From assembly GCF_014648355.1 (NCBI RefSeq), contig NZ_BMQY01000012.1, forward strand, positions 141,216-205,215: a stretch of 64,000 bases of DNA, in the 5' to 3' direction. Positions 53,818 to 63,120 of this stretch are shown here, piece after piece. Made by a program: the position numbers and the translations under genes. Source of the DNA: Couchioplanes azureus (GTDB taxonomy: Bacteria; Actinomycetota; Actinomycetes; Mycobacteriales; Micromonosporaceae). Positions within the stretch are counted from its first letter, which is position 1. Every line of letters starts with the position of its first letter. The notes beneath the pieces are model-generated. The model saw only the letters and a list, made by a program, of their open reading frames with translations. It did no database searches and had not been told where the DNA came from.

Positions 53818-53895
53818 GTCAGGCGATGACCAGGACCGAAGCCCGGACCTTCCTCCAGCGCTGGCTGCAGCACGGCGGGAGGCGTGCGTTGGTCG

Positions 53896-54894
53896 TCAAT
53901 GGGCCCAAATCCGCACGTCATCGACTTGCATCCAGGAGTCGTATCCCGGCGACCAGTACCCGATGAAGGCGGTCAGTTCGCCGTTCTGGCCGCTGTTGAA
54001 GTCGAGGACGAGCGGCTGATAGCGCGGCGGTGCATACTCGCCGAAGCGGGCCGATCCTGCGGGAGTGCCCCCGGTTATCGGTCGGACGCCGAATACACCG
54101 CTGGTGAAGTTGCCGGAGGTGCGTACCCAGGCCGTCATACGGTACATCCGGTTGGGCATGACGCGGATGCGCTGCGTTATGGCGTTCCAGCCGGGGCGAC
54201 CGGTGTGAACGAAGGAGTTGTCACGTCCGGTGTGGGCGAACCTCCGGTTGAGGTCGACGCCTTTGAAGCCGCGGCCTTCGCCGCTCCAGGGCGCCGACAG
54301 CGAGGAGGTGCTCTGTCCTTCGAACCCTGCATCCGAGACCTCGGAGGAGTTCGTCCAGACGCGGATGGTGACGCGGAAGGATCCGCTGTTGTCGTGGTGA
54401 ACGTCGTCGTTGACGCCGACGCCGAGTTCGTCGGGGCCGTTTCCTTGTGCCCTTGCGCTGGTGTAGTCGAGGCAGCCGCTGTTGGTGCCGGCGTGGAATG
54501 GGGAGCCTGAGCGCAACCACGTACCGTACAGGGCGAACTTGTCGACCCTGGGCGCCGGCCACGACGCGTCGGGGGCGGGATCGTCGAAGCTGCCGGTGGG
54601 GCCGCGCCATTGGCCGAACCAGCTGCCGTTGTGCACCGAGCCCGACGCGGTGATGCGGATGACGCTGCCGGGCTCCAGGTTTCCCATGGCGGTGACGAGT
54701 CGGCTCGTCCCGCTGATGTCCGCCGTCCAGCTGTGCGAGTCCGGCCAGTTGCGCTCGCACTTCTGCATCGCCTCTCCGGGCCCGGCTGACGCGGGGGTGG
54801 CCGTGGCGGCCTGGAGTACGAACATGACCACAAGCGCGAGCAGAGCGCCCAGCCATCGGCCGCTTCGGCGGTGGGTGAGGGACATGGTTCTCAC
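53896..54894 (-). CDS. Secreted protein with carbohydrate-binding-like C-terminal module
   Basis: GTG at 54894 with AAAGGA four to five bases upstream. Signal peptide GALLALVVMFVLQAATATPA with cleavage near ASAGP. The N-terminal half (SHSWTADISGTSRLVTAMGN, FGQWRGPTGSFDDPAPDASW, FALYGTWLRSGSPFHAGTNS) is a beta-sandwich, perhaps PA-IL lectin-like. The C-terminal half (SDAGFEGQSTSSLSAPWSGE, YRMTAWVRTSGNFTSGVFGV, MQVDDVRIW at the end) has the jelly-roll pattern of CBM4/9-type modules. Likely an extracellular sugar-binding protein; no catalytic domain seen. Confidence 0.72.
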   Translation of the reverse strand: MRTMSLTHRRSGRWLGALLALVVMFVLQAATATPASAGPGEAMQKCERNWPDSHSWTADISGTSRLVTAMGNLEPGSVIRITASGSVHNGSWFGQWRGPTGSFDDPAPDASWPAPRVDKFALYGTWLRSGSPFHAGTNSGCLDYTSARAQGNGPDELGVGVNDDVHHDNSGSFRVTIRVWTNSSEVSDAGFEGQSTSSLSAPWSGEGRGFKGVDLNRRFAHTGRDNSFVHTGRPGWNAITQRIRVMPNRMYRMTAWVRTSGNFTSGVFGVRPITGGTPAGSARFGEYAPPRYQPLVLDFNSGQNGELTAFIGYWSPGYDSWMQVDDVRIWAH

Positions 54895-55125
54895 GGATCC
54901 TTTCTCGAACAGTCGTGGGCGCGCGCTTGATCGCGCGTCCCGGTGACCGGTCGCGGCAACTCGGTCCGTGGACAGACGCGCCGCAGGGTGGTGGTTCGAC
55001 GGTCAGGCGAGGAAGTGCAGGAAGAGGCCGAAGAGGATGAGGGCGGTCGCGGCGGCGCAGGGGCCGTCCAGACCTGGGCGCTGTAGAGACTCCGGCACAG
55101 AACAGGTCGCTATAGGACTCCGGTC

Positions 55126-56547
55126 TCAGCTGAAGTTCGATGTGATTGTCATCTGGACCGATGCCGGTGGCAGGTTCAAGTCCTTGATGCTTGCGGTCAC
55201 CGTGTATGTGACGGTGTGGTCGTCGCTGGGGCAGTAGCACCCGGAAAACTCGTAGGGAATGTCCTGACCATTCTTGATTTCGGCGTCGCGGCCCTCGCGA
55301 TGTGCCGCGATTTCCCACGTGAGTCGGTCAGCCAGCGCTTCGTCGTCGACCTCGGCAGGCAGTTCGATGCCCAGCCGTACAGTCACGGACCCGCCGGCCG
55401 TTGGATCCTCAACGAGGTGTTCGCCCGCGATGCCGTCCCTGATCGTGATCGCCTGGATTGCGGCGAGAGGGTCGGCCGGCGGTGGAGTGGTCTTCCTGGA
55501 ACGAACTGGCGGGGCGGTACCGGTCGGTTCCGGCGTGGCGGTGCCATTGGTATGCGAGGCTCTCGGGTGAGAACTCGGTGCGGTGCTGGCCGCGGATCTC
55601 GGGGATGGCGAGCTTGGTCTCGAGGTGGCCTCCGCACTGGGCGTTCTCCCCGCTGAGGAGCTGATTGCGGGCTCCCATCGATCGAGGACCTGTGCCGTCG
55701 ACTTGTCCTCTGGCGCGATCGACACAGTTGCGCCAACGACGGCTGCGGCGGCTACTACGGCGGCAGCGGCCAACAGACCCCAGCGCCTCCGTGTTGTTTT
55801 GAGCATCGTGGACGTGAGATGCGTGACGCGGGAACGGTGCACCGGTGCCACTGTCGCGCCTGGCCGCAGGACCGGGACCGAAGACGCGGTTTCGGAGGGT
55901 GCGGCCGAATCAGCATGCGCCTGCGCACCCCTGAGGTGCCAACGCAGTCGTTCCACGTCGGGGAGCAGCAGGAACACAAGCAGCTTCCTACGGTACGTCG
56001 AGTGCTGCGAGTGATCGCCTAGCTGGTCGCGCAGTCGCTGTCGTGCCTTGGAGAGGTGGACACCCACAGAAATCGTGGAGATGTGAAGCTCCTGGGCGAT
56101 CTCGTCACGCTTCAGACCCTCGAGATGCAACGCCATGACGTCGCGTTGCCGTCTGGACAGCGACTCCAGAATTTGAAGTACCCATGGACCGTCCTCGACG
56201 TCGGTCAGCCGCCCGTCGAGCACACTGCTACCTGCAGCCGCTGCCTGCTCACGGAGAGGCCGGATCTGGTCGCGCTGCTTCTTCTTCACGAAGGCACGCG
56301 TCGCCGCGCGGTACACGTACCCCGCCGGGTTCTCCACGATGCTGTCCCAACGGGACAACACAGCGACGATCGCCTCGGAGACGGCATCCTCCGCTTCCTC
56401 GTGAGATGCTCCGAAGCCTTTCGCCTTGCCGACAAGTTCGCCATAGTGGAGCCGGTAGAACTCTTCTGGCGTGACAAGCTGTGACTCCCGCGGTGAGCTG
56501 GCCGGGCTCCGCTTGTCCAACTGCCAACCGTCATCGTTGTCTTCCAT
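55126..56547 (-). CDS. ECF sigma factor fused to TM and extracytoplasmic domain
   Basis: ATG at 56547 is preferred (GGAG eight bases upstream) over an ATG at 56598. Residues ~25-170 are an ECF sigma factor: sigma2 (EEFYRLHYGELVGKAKGFGA, EDAVSEAIVAVLSRWDSI) and sigma4 (LSRRQRDVMALHLEGLKRDE, IAQELHISTISVGVHLSKAR). The same frame continues without a stop through a cytosolic linker, one TM helix (GLLAAAAVVAAAAVVGATV), a Ser/Thr/Pro-rich stalk and a ~110-residue outer domain (IAGEHLVEDPTAGGSVTVRL, CYCPSDDHTVTYTVTASI). A normal ECF is ~180 residues and has a separate anti-sigma; here the sigma factor itself is membrane-tethered. Confidence 0.85.
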   Translation of the reverse strand: MEDNDDGWQLDKRSPASSPRESQLVTPEEFYRLHYGELVGKAKGFGASHEEAEDAVSEAIVAVLSRWDSIVENPAGYVYRAATRAFVKKKQRDQIRPLREQAAAAGSSVLDGRLTDVEDGPWVLQILESLSRRQRDVMALHLEGLKRDEIAQELHISTISVGVHLSKARQRLRDQLGDHSQHSTYRRKLLVFLLLPDVERLRWHLRGAQAHADSAAPSETASSVPVLRPGATVAPVHRSRVTHLTSTMLKTTRRRWGLLAAAAVVAAAAVVGATVSIAPEDKSTAQVLDRWEPAISSSAGRTPSAEATSRPSSPSPRSAASTAPSSHPRASHTNGTATPEPTGTAPPVRSRKTTPPPADPLAAIQAITIRDGIAGEHLVEDPTAGGSVTVRLGIELPAEVDDEALADRLTWEIAAHREGRDAEIKNGQDIPYEFSGCYCPSDDHTVTYTVTASIKDLNLPPASVQMTITSNFS

Positions 56548-57284
56548 CCATCGAGCTCCGATCGCACCCAGGCGGCGCTGCCGCGAACCTTCTGTCATGA
56601 AGGGGTGGTTGAGGTCGCTGGTGTTAAGCCGATTTCCACGATTTTTTCCAGCGGCCCCTACCGGGGTCTACGCGCGGGGAATCCCCAGCGATGTCCGTTG
56701 AGGTGAGCGGCAGCACGATACCCGTCGGTCCCGCGTCATGGACCCGTCGCTCGGCGCTGTGCAGGCGATCAGGCACGAAACCAGCCGAGACGGGGAAGCT
56801 ACCGGTGGCGGCACCACGCTTCTTCACTCGATTGGGTGAATGCCGCCGTCGCGCAGCTCGTGGAAGGCCGCCGGGCGCATGGCGCGTCGGGTGGGGCCAG
56901 GAAAGACCTCGTCGTTGCCGGAGGGCGTCCGCGCGATCCTTTCCCGCAGGCGTCGGATCGAGGACCGCGACGTGCATGGCTCCTGTAGAGGGGTGAAGAA
57001 TTTCGCGCGGATAGACGAACACCATCGGCTAGCTTGCCGGACCGCCCGGATTCCGCGCAGAACGGGCTGGGGTTGTTCCCGGCTCACCACGACACGACGC
57101 CCGTGGCGCTGACGTTGCCGATCTCGGCGGAAGACTCGCCCCGCTTCGCGACGGTGGAATGGGTGGTCTCCGCCGCCTGCACCGCGCGGGCCGCCACGGC
57201 GGCCGCGTCGGTGGCGGGCGCCCCACGTCGGGAAGATTCCGCGGAACGCCTCATCTCCCGTTCGGGCGCCGCACGAGTTGCTCG
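56548..57284. other. Region without intact gene, contains MCP relic
   Basis: About 740 bases upstream of the sigma-factor gene. A small palindrome GGGGA-a-TCCCC lies near 56680, and the last 200 bases hold a chemoreceptor fragment described separately. The rest (56700-57080) contains only Arg-rich shadow frames. The sigma-factor promoter is presumably in the first 150 bases; no specific motif is claimed. Confidence 0.4.
57084..57225 (-). pseudogene. Fragment of methyl-accepting chemotaxis protein
   Basis: The minus strand reads ATDAAAVAARAVQAAETTHS then TVAKRGESSAEIGNVSATGV and a stop. A.AVQ.AE.T..TV..LGESSAEIGNV is the region just before the hairpin tip of chemoreceptor signalling domains. 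The expected continuation (VKVITSIAEQTNLLALNA) is missing, and nothing upstream resembles a HAMP or sensor domain. Confidence 0.55.
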
Positions 57285-58592
57285 TCACGCGCCTACGCGC
57301 GGCCGGTCGGCAGGCCGGGAATCCCGTCGCCATCGACCGCCGAACAGAAACATCACCGGTACGAAGAGCACATTGCAAGCCAGCGCGACCCCGAGCCATC
57401 GTCCCCAGCCCGTGCCACCGGCCGCGACGATCGGGGCGACGACGAGCACCGTCACGATCATGAACCGGACCGACAGACCGAACACGCCCCACGCCGTGGC
57501 TTGCAGATCCGGTCGCAGGTCCTCCACGTCTTCCGAGAACAGAGCCATCCACGGCGCGTACACGGCGGCCGTCGCGATGCCGAGCAGCGCGTTGACCCCG
57601 ATCAGCTGGGCGACGCTGGCCCGGCCGCTCTCCAGCACGGCGGAGAAGAGCACCATGCCGACGATCCCGCCGAGCGCTCCGGCGAGGATGACGGGCTTAC
57701 GGACCCGCAGGCGGTCGGACAGCCACCCGGCGGCGACGAGCGCCGGCAGGTTGCACGCCCAGCTTGCGGCCATGACGGCTGCGGCGCGGCCCTCCGTCAG
57801 GTCCAGCGCCTGAACCAGCAGCGTCGGCCCGAAGATACTCAGGGTCCAGTACCAGACCAGCCACAGCGTGATGCCCCCAAGATGGGCCCAGACGACCCGG
57901 TGTGTCATCAGTCCCCGGCCGGGGCCCGGGCCGGCGACACCGTCCCCGCTCGCCATGTCGGTCTCGGACACGATGACGCGCGCTCGCAACTGCGGCGACA
58001 GATCCGCCATGAGAAACATGATCACGACGGACGTGGTCAGGGCGACGACGCCGATGATCACGACCTGCGACTGCCAGGTCCCGAACAAGGGCAAGGTGAC
58101 CGCCGCGACACCGGCGGCCAGGAAGCTACCGCCGACCGGTCCGCACGTCCAGAAGCCGAATGCGGTGGCTCGTCCCAGCCGCGGCGAGAAGTCCCGGACC
58201 AGGCCGGCGGTGGTCGTGATCGCCGCGCCCTCGACGAACAGCAACAGGCATCGGAGCACCAAGAACTGCGAAGGCGTCCGGGCGAGAGCCATCGCGATGT
58301 TGCCCACGGCGGCCATCAGCAGCGCGGGTACGAGCACCACGACGCGGCCGTGCCGGTCCGCGATACCGCCGCCGAGGGCGGCCGAGATCCCGCCCGCGGC
58401 CACGGCCACCGCGCCGATCAGGCCATATGCCTTCAGCGACATCCCCAGGTCGTCGAGCAGCAGCGGCACGACGGGCGAGATCTGGCCCTCGAAGTTGACG
58501 ACGAGGCTCGCCAGGACCGCCATCAGCAGATAACGCCTCCGCCGCGAACCCGTCGGATACTGCGCCAGCTCACGTACGTAGAACAGTCGCAC
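57285..58592 (-). CDS. MFS transporter of P450/monooxygenase operon
   Basis: GTG at 58592 with GGAGG eight bases upstream; the longer frame upstream overlaps the monooxygenase gene and is rejected. 435 residues, twelve TM helices; landmarks: YLLMAVLASLVVNFEGQISP, GGGIADRHGRVVVLVPALLM (motif A), TTTAGLVRDFSPRLGRATAF, VAAGWLSDRLRVRKPVILAG (second motif A) and a final basic tail. The arrangement 3' of the P450 and monooxygenase genes suggests uptake or export of their substrate or product. Confidence 0.85.
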   Translation of the reverse strand: MRLFYVRELAQYPTGSRRRRYLLMAVLASLVVNFEGQISPVVPLLLDDLGMSLKAYGLIGAVAVAAGGISAALGGGIADRHGRVVVLVPALLMAAVGNIAMALARTPSQFLVLRCLLLFVEGAAITTTAGLVRDFSPRLGRATAFGFWTCGPVGGSFLAAGVAAVTLPLFGTWQSQVVIIGVVALTTSVVIMFLMADLSPQLRARVIVSETDMASGDGVAGPGPGRGLMTHRVVWAHLGGITLWLVWYWTLSIFGPTLLVQALDLTEGRAAAVMAASWACNLPALVAAGWLSDRLRVRKPVILAGALGGIVGMVLFSAVLESGRASVAQLIGVNALLGIATAAVYAPWMALFSEDVEDLRPDLQATAWGVFGLSVRFMIVTVLVVAPIVAAGGTGWGRWLGVALACNVLFVPVMFLFGGRWRRDSRPADRPRVGA

Positions 58593-58638
58593 CAGGGCAC
58601 CTCCCCCACGTCGCAGGACGGGCCACGGCGCCGGCGGG

Positions 58639-60126
58639 TCATGCCGGCTTGTGGACTGGCTCGCGCGGCACGGGCGGGCGGGAGAACCGCATGACACCGT
58701 CGTCGAGCCGGCCGTGCCGCAACCACAGGACATCGTGCGCGTAGCTCATGCCGAGCTGCCAAGGCCGCCTCGAGCCGGCTTTGGGGAAGTCGTCGATGGA
58801 GCGGAGCACGTAGCCGGCCTGGAAGTCGAGCAGCGGCCGTTCGGTCACGCTCGGGTCGTTGTCGACGGGCACGCACTGGGCGTAGCCGCGGGTGTCCAGA
58901 TATCCCAGCATCCGGACGACGTACTCGCTGACGAGGTCAGCCTTGAGCGTCCAGGACGCGTTCGTGTATCCCACGGTGAAGGCGAAGTTGGGTACGCCGC
59001 TGAGCATCATGCCCTTGTAGGCCATGGTCTCCGGGAGCTCGACCTCGTCGCCGTCGACAGCGAGGCGGATGCCGCCGAGCGCCAGCAGCTGCAGTCCGGT
59101 GGCGGTCACCACGATGTCCGCCTGGAGCTCGGCGCCGGATTCCAGTCGGATCCCGGTCTCGGTGAACTCTGCGATCCGGCCGGTCTCCACGGATGCGCGT
59201 GCCCGGCTGATCGCCGTGTACAGGTCTCCGTCGGGGACGAAGCACAGCCGTTGGTCCCAGGGTTGGTACCGCGGCCGGAAGTGGGTGTCGACGTCGTAGC
59301 CGGGCGGAAGTCGGCGGATGGCCGCCTTGCGGATCAACGCCTTCACGACGTGCGGGTGGCGCCGGCTGAGCTGGTAGATGAGCGTACCGACGGCGACGTT
59401 CTTCCACCGTACGAGCGGATACGCACGACGTGCCCCGAGCAGGCGACGCAGCCTGTTCGCGATCGCGTCCTCGGCGGGCAGCGACAGGATGTAGGTGGGC
59501 GAGCGCTGGAGCATCGTGACGTGGTCGGCCCGTTCGGCCAGGGCGGGTACGAGAGTGACGGCCGTGGCGCCGCTGCCGATGACGACGACCTTCTTGCCGC
59601 TGTGGTCGAGGTTCTCCGGCCAGTGTTGTGGGTGGACCACGGCGCCACCGAAACGGTCGATGCCGCAAAATTTCGGCACGTGTCCGGCGTCGTAGCGGTA
59701 ATAGCCCGTGCAGACGTACAGAAATCTGGTGGTCAGCCGGACCGTGTCGCCGCCCTGCACGGCTTCCACCGTCCAAAGGGCATCGGGTGTGGACCAGTCG
59801 GCGCGCACGACCCTGTGCCCGAAACGGATGTGCTTGTCGATGCCGGCTTCCGTGGCCGTCTCGCGGATGTAGCGGAGAATGGCAGGCCCGTCGGCGATGG
59901 CCTTGGCCTGGGTCCAAGGCCGGAACCGGTAGCCGAGGGTGTGCATGTCCGAGTCGGACCGTACGCCTGGGTACCGAAACAGATCCCAGGTGCCCCCCAT
60001 CGCGGTCCGGGCCTCGAGAATCACGTACGTCCGGCGGGGAAAGGCGGACTGCAGGTGGTGTGCTGCCCCGATCCCGGACAGGCCGGCACCGATGATCAGC
60101 ACGTCGAAGTGCCCGGTCGTCGTCAC
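58639..60126 (-). CDS. FAD-dependent Baeyer-Villiger-type monooxygenase
   Basis: GTG at 60126 overlaps the P450 stop (GTGA) and has GGAGGG a few bases upstream. 495 residues with FAD Rossmann motif VLIIGAGLSGIGAAHHL, GGTWDLFRYPGVRSDSDMHT, the Baeyer-Villiger fingerprint FGGAVVHPQHWP (F-x-G-x3-H-x3-W-P), the NADPH Rossmann VVVIGSGATAVTLVPALAE, and IVVTATGLQLLALGGI. Such enzymes insert oxygen next to ketones or oxidise soft heteroatoms using NADPH and O2. Full length; substrate unknown. Confidence 0.92.
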   Translation of the reverse strand: MTTTGHFDVLIIGAGLSGIGAAHHLQSAFPRRTYVILEARTAMGGTWDLFRYPGVRSDSDMHTLGYRFRPWTQAKAIADGPAILRYIRETATEAGIDKHIRFGHRVVRADWSTPDALWTVEAVQGGDTVRLTTRFLYVCTGYYRYDAGHVPKFCGIDRFGGAVVHPQHWPENLDHSGKKVVVIGSGATAVTLVPALAERADHVTMLQRSPTYILSLPAEDAIANRLRRLLGARRAYPLVRWKNVAVGTLIYQLSRRHPHVVKALIRKAAIRRLPPGYDVDTHFRPRYQPWDQRLCFVPDGDLYTAISRARASVETGRIAEFTETGIRLESGAELQADIVVTATGLQLLALGGIRLAVDGDEVELPETMAYKGMMLSGVPNFAFTVGYTNASWTLKADLVSEYVVRMLGYLDTRGYAQCVPVDNDPSVTERPLLDFQAGYVLRSIDDFPKAGSRRPWQLGMSYAHDVLWLRHGRLDDGVMRFSRPPVPREPVHKPA

Positions 60127-61020
60127 ACGCCCTCCTTGCGCCGGACGCGGACCGCGGCGTCGTGCTGCGGCGGCCGTGTCGCGCCGACCCGGTAACGGAC
60201 GACCGCGCGGCCACCCTTGGCCGGGGCGTTGGCGACGCCGCGCAGGTGCCAGCGCTCAGCGGGATCACTGGTCGGCAGCAATGTGACGTCGCGCAGCATG
60301 GTACGCAGGACGACGTTCATCTCCATGTGCGCGAAGGCGGCTCCGAGGCAGCGCCGGGCGCCGCCGCCGAACGGGATCCAGTGGTGCAGGTCGGGACGAA
60401 CATCGAGGAACCGGCGGGGATCGAACGTCCGCGCGTCCGGGAAGACCGCTGGGTTCTCGTGGAGGAGCGTGATGCTGACCAGCACCGCGTACCCCTTCGG
60501 CACGGTCCACCGGCCGATCCGGAGATGGTCGGCCTGCACCTGCCGGCCGACGAGGTCGATCACCGGACGGGTGCGTTGCACCTCGAAGATCGTCGCCTGG
60601 CGCAGCGCGTCACCGCCCGCGTCCGCCTCGTCCACGAGGGCCCGGAGAACGTCCGGGTGGCGACGGAGCCGCTCGACTGCCCAGGCGAGCGTCGTCGCGG
60701 TGGTCTCGTGTCCCGCAGCGAGCAGGGTGAGCAGCTCGTCGGCGACCTCCCCGCGGCTCATCGTCGTGCCGTCGTCGTAGCGGCTGCTCAGCATGAGCAC
60801 CAGGACGTCGTCGCGCTCGCCGGGAACGCCGTCCCGCTGCGCCTTGGAGATCAACCGTGCCACGATCGCGTCGTACTCCCGGCGCATCGCCCGGAACCGC
60901 GGCCACGGGCAACACTTCCAGTGGAAGGTCATCCCCCAGCCGAGGACCGAGATCGGCCGATAGACGAGCGCACCGCCGCCCCCGACGATCGAACCGGCGA
61001 GACGACGCCGCACCAACGCG
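60123..61020 (-). pseudogene. Cytochrome P450, 5'-truncated
   Basis: The C-terminal half is intact: I-helix LLTLLAAGHETTATTLAWAV, K-helix ExxR in IFEVQRTRPVI, FDPRRFLDVRP, and heme loop WIPFGGGARRCLGAAFAHME. Upstream, text reads back only to about RAMRREYDAIVARLISKAQR. The frame stays open for another ~130 codons but carries no B/C-helix or WxxxR heme-propionate segment. The I-helix lies at least 50 residues too early for a complete P450. A start could be the ATG at 60932. Without the N-terminal half it probably cannot fold as an active P450, yet it stays coupled to the monooxygenase by GTGA. Confidence 0.75.
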
Positions 61021-61311
61021 TGCGAGGCCCGTGCCGGCACAGCCGCCAGGTACGTGCCGTGCACACCGCCCACGGCCCGGCAACGACCGACATCATCGTG
61101 TGCGTCAAGCCTGGTCCGAAAGAGATCAAGGCAACCGGTGTCGTTGATCGCGCCCCGCTCGCCGGTAACCGCCCAGCCGGCGCGGGTCTTCGTCAACGTG
61201 GCCGGCCGAGGTGTGGTCGGCCCAAGCGGAGTCAGGGCCAAGGAAATCCTGGCGGTGCGGCACGTGGATGGCCGCGCATGCGGCAGCGGAATCGCGGGTT
61301 GAAGCGACAAC

Positions 61312-61341
61312 CGCAGGGGGCCGGCGACCCGGCCCCCTGCG
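61312..61341 (-). terminator. 13-bp GC hairpin terminator
   Basis: CGCAGGGGGCCGG (61312-61324) pairs perfectly with CCGGCCCCCTGCG (61329-61341) around a 4-base loop. It lies 16 bases beyond the stop of the minus-strand I36-like gene, and is the cleanest stem-loop terminator in the window. Confidence 0.85.
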
Positions 61342-61356
61342 TCATCCCCCGTTGGA

Positions 61357-61755
61357 TCAGAAGGTGGGGTGGCCGTTGCACGAGGTGACGCCGAGCCGCT
61401 CCACCGAGCTGATCTTGTCCCCGAAGTCCCACCGGGAGTCGTGGAGGTTGCTGATCCTCTGTCCCGGCTTGAGACAGTAACGGCGGCCTTCGAAGTTGTC
61501 GTGCTGGTACAGCACCCAGGCGACGGAGCTGTGGTTGTAGGCCGAGCTGGCCTCGTCTTCGGGGTTGATGGCCCGGTTGGTGCTCCGGTAGTCCCAGGTA
61601 CTCCCGCTCAGGCTCTGGTGCTCGCCGAGCGTCAGCGGAAAGTCCGCCGCCGCGGCCTGAGCCGGCGGAGCCGCGCTGGCGCCGGTCGCCCCCAGGCCGA
61701 TCAGGGCCACGGTCCCTGCCAGGAGGAGCGTCGTCTTGGCCAGGATCCTTCGCAT
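61357..61755 (-). CDS. Secreted I36/beta-gamma-crystallin-like protein
   Basis: ATG at 61755 with AAGGGGA about ten bases upstream; 132 residues. Signal peptide ILAKTTLLLAGTVALIGLGA, cleavage near ASAAP. The mature domain has YQHDNFEGRRYCLKPGQRIS and DSRWDFGDKISSVERLGVTS, the Greek-key strand pattern (DNFxG...Y.L.PG...L.....FGDKISSVE) of beta-gamma-crystallin/I36-type secreted proteins. Two cysteines could form one disulfide. It is a second such protein in the window, but only distantly like the first. Possible inhibitor or calcium-binding role. Confidence 0.75.
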   Translation of the reverse strand: MRRILAKTTLLLAGTVALIGLGATGASAAPPAQAAAADFPLTLGEHQSLSGSTWDYRSTNRAINPEDEASSAYNHSSVAWVLYQHDNFEGRRYCLKPGQRISNLHDSRWDFGDKISSVERLGVTSCNGHPTF

Positions 61756-62086
61756 AGTTGCATTCCCCTTCGTTGATGTCGCCGCCGGATCCGCCGAGTC
61801 GGCAGATCCGACTCAAGGATTGGTTGGCCGCGTATATCGGCCGTATAGCGGTCGACATACGTTCGGGCGTCGTCAGCCGCAGGACGCAGCAGTCAGAACG
61901 GGCCGCGGCAGCGTAGTCGGTCGCTTTGCCGTTCCAGGGCACCAGCACCATCCGCGGGCGTGGGGGCTGGAGACGCGGTAGCGGGCCTGACGCGAAGCGA
62001 CCGGCTGCAGGTCTCATGAGACACCGATGTCGCCCATCGCTCCAATCCCTTGGCAAGCTGGCGATCTATTAGAAGATCATGGTGAG
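61756..62086. other. Divergent promoter region
   Basis: About 330 bases between the divergent I36-like and DUF1152 genes. It is AT-richer than its surroundings around 61820-61860 (tggccgcgtatatcggccgt, then atacg), which probably holds a promoter; no defined boxes are claimed. Confidence 0.4.
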
Positions 62087-63088
62087 ATGACCCATCTCCA
62101 CCGGCAGCAGGACGGCAAGCGCGACGGCATCGACTCGCTGTCGACGCCTCCGCTGTTCGCAGCGCTCAGCGGATCTCGTCGCGTGCTGGTGGCCGGTGCC
62201 GGAGGCGGCTTCGATGTCTACGCCGGCCTGCCGTTGGCCATGGCGTTGGTCGACCTCGGCGCCGAGGTGCACCTGGCCAACCTGGCATTCACCCAGCTCG
62301 ACCTGCTGGACCTGGACGTCTGGATCGCCGAGAACGTCGCCGCCGTAGGCCCGGACACCGCCGGATGCGACGACTACTTCCCCGAACGGGCGCTGTCGCG
62401 CTGGCTGGCCGGCAACGATCTCCCGAGCACCGTGTACGCCTTCCCCAGGGTCGGCGTGCAGCCGTTACGCGACGCGTACCGCTGGTTGGCCGATCATCTG
62501 GGCGTGGACGCGATCGTCCTCGTCGACGGAGGCACCGACATCCTGATGCGCGGCGACGAATCCCACCTGGGCACCCCGGTCGAGGACATGACCAGCCTGG
62601 CTGCCGTCGCCGGCCTGGACATCGCCACCAAGCTGGTCACCTGCCTCGGCTTCGGCATCGACGCCTACCACGGCGTCAACCACACGCAGGTACTCGAGAA
62701 CCTCGCCGCGCTGGACCGCGACGGCGGCTATCTGGGCGCCTTGTCGATCCCGGGCGCCAGCCGCGAGGCGACGATGTACCGCGACGCGGTCGCTGCCGCG
62801 CAGACTGCCACGCCGCTGCGACCGAGCATCGTGCAGGGCCAGATCGCGGCAGCCACCCGCGGCGCGTGCGGCGATGTGCAGTTCACGCAACGTACGCGGG
62901 GCAGCACGTTGTTCGTCAATCCGCTGATGGCCATCTACTTCACTGTCGACCTCGACGCCTTGGCCGCCCGGTCGCTCTACCTGGATCGGTTGGAGCACAC
63001 CCTCGACATGCAACAGGTCGCCCTGCACATCGAAGAGTTCCGCTATGACCTCACGGCCACTCGCCCACCACACGCCTTCCCGCACTGA
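62087..63088 (+). CDS. DUF1152 family protein
   Basis: Start at ATG 62087 is tentative; an in-frame ATG at 62027 would add 20 residues. The fold opens VLVAGAGGGFDVYAGLPLAM, a glycine-rich nucleotide-binding-like strand-loop, followed by VHLANLAFTQLDLLD, FPRVGVQPLRDAYRWLADHL, AIVLVDGGTDILMRGDE and LVTCLGFGIDAYHGVNH, and ends LYLDRLEHTLDMQQVALHIE. GAGGGFDVxxGLPLxxAL and DGGTDxLMRGDE are DUF1152 signatures. Biochemical function unknown. No obvious operon partner. Confidence 0.85.
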   Translation: MTHLHRQQDGKRDGIDSLSTPPLFAALSGSRRVLVAGAGGGFDVYAGLPLAMALVDLGAEVHLANLAFTQLDLLDLDVWIAENVAAVGPDTAGCDDYFPERALSRWLAGNDLPSTVYAFPRVGVQPLRDAYRWLADHLGVDAIVLVDGGTDILMRGDESHLGTPVEDMTSLAAVAGLDIATKLVTCLGFGIDAYHGVNHTQVLENLAALDRDGGYLGALSIPGASREATMYRDAVAAAQTATPLRPSIVQGQIAAATRGACGDVQFTQRTRGSTLFVNPLMAIYFTVDLDALAARSLYLDRLEHTLDMQQVALHIEEFRYDLTATRPPHAFPH

Positions 63089-63120
63089 TGACCCGCGGCT
63101 GCCCAAGATGGCCCGCGCGG

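Noticed and set aside
56675..56690. GGGGA-a-TCCCC palindrome as sigma-factor autoregulatory site
   Set aside because: Short palindrome in GC-rich DNA, no second copy, and ECF promoters are not palindromic.
57159..58694. 511-codon plus-strand frame opposite the MFS gene
   Set aside because: Gln/Arg/Asp-rich shadow; the minus strand has clear MFS helices and motif A.
58651..60195. 514-codon plus-strand frame opposite the monooxygenase
   Set aside because: Antisense shadow; the Baeyer-Villiger fingerprint and two Rossmann motifs are on the minus strand.
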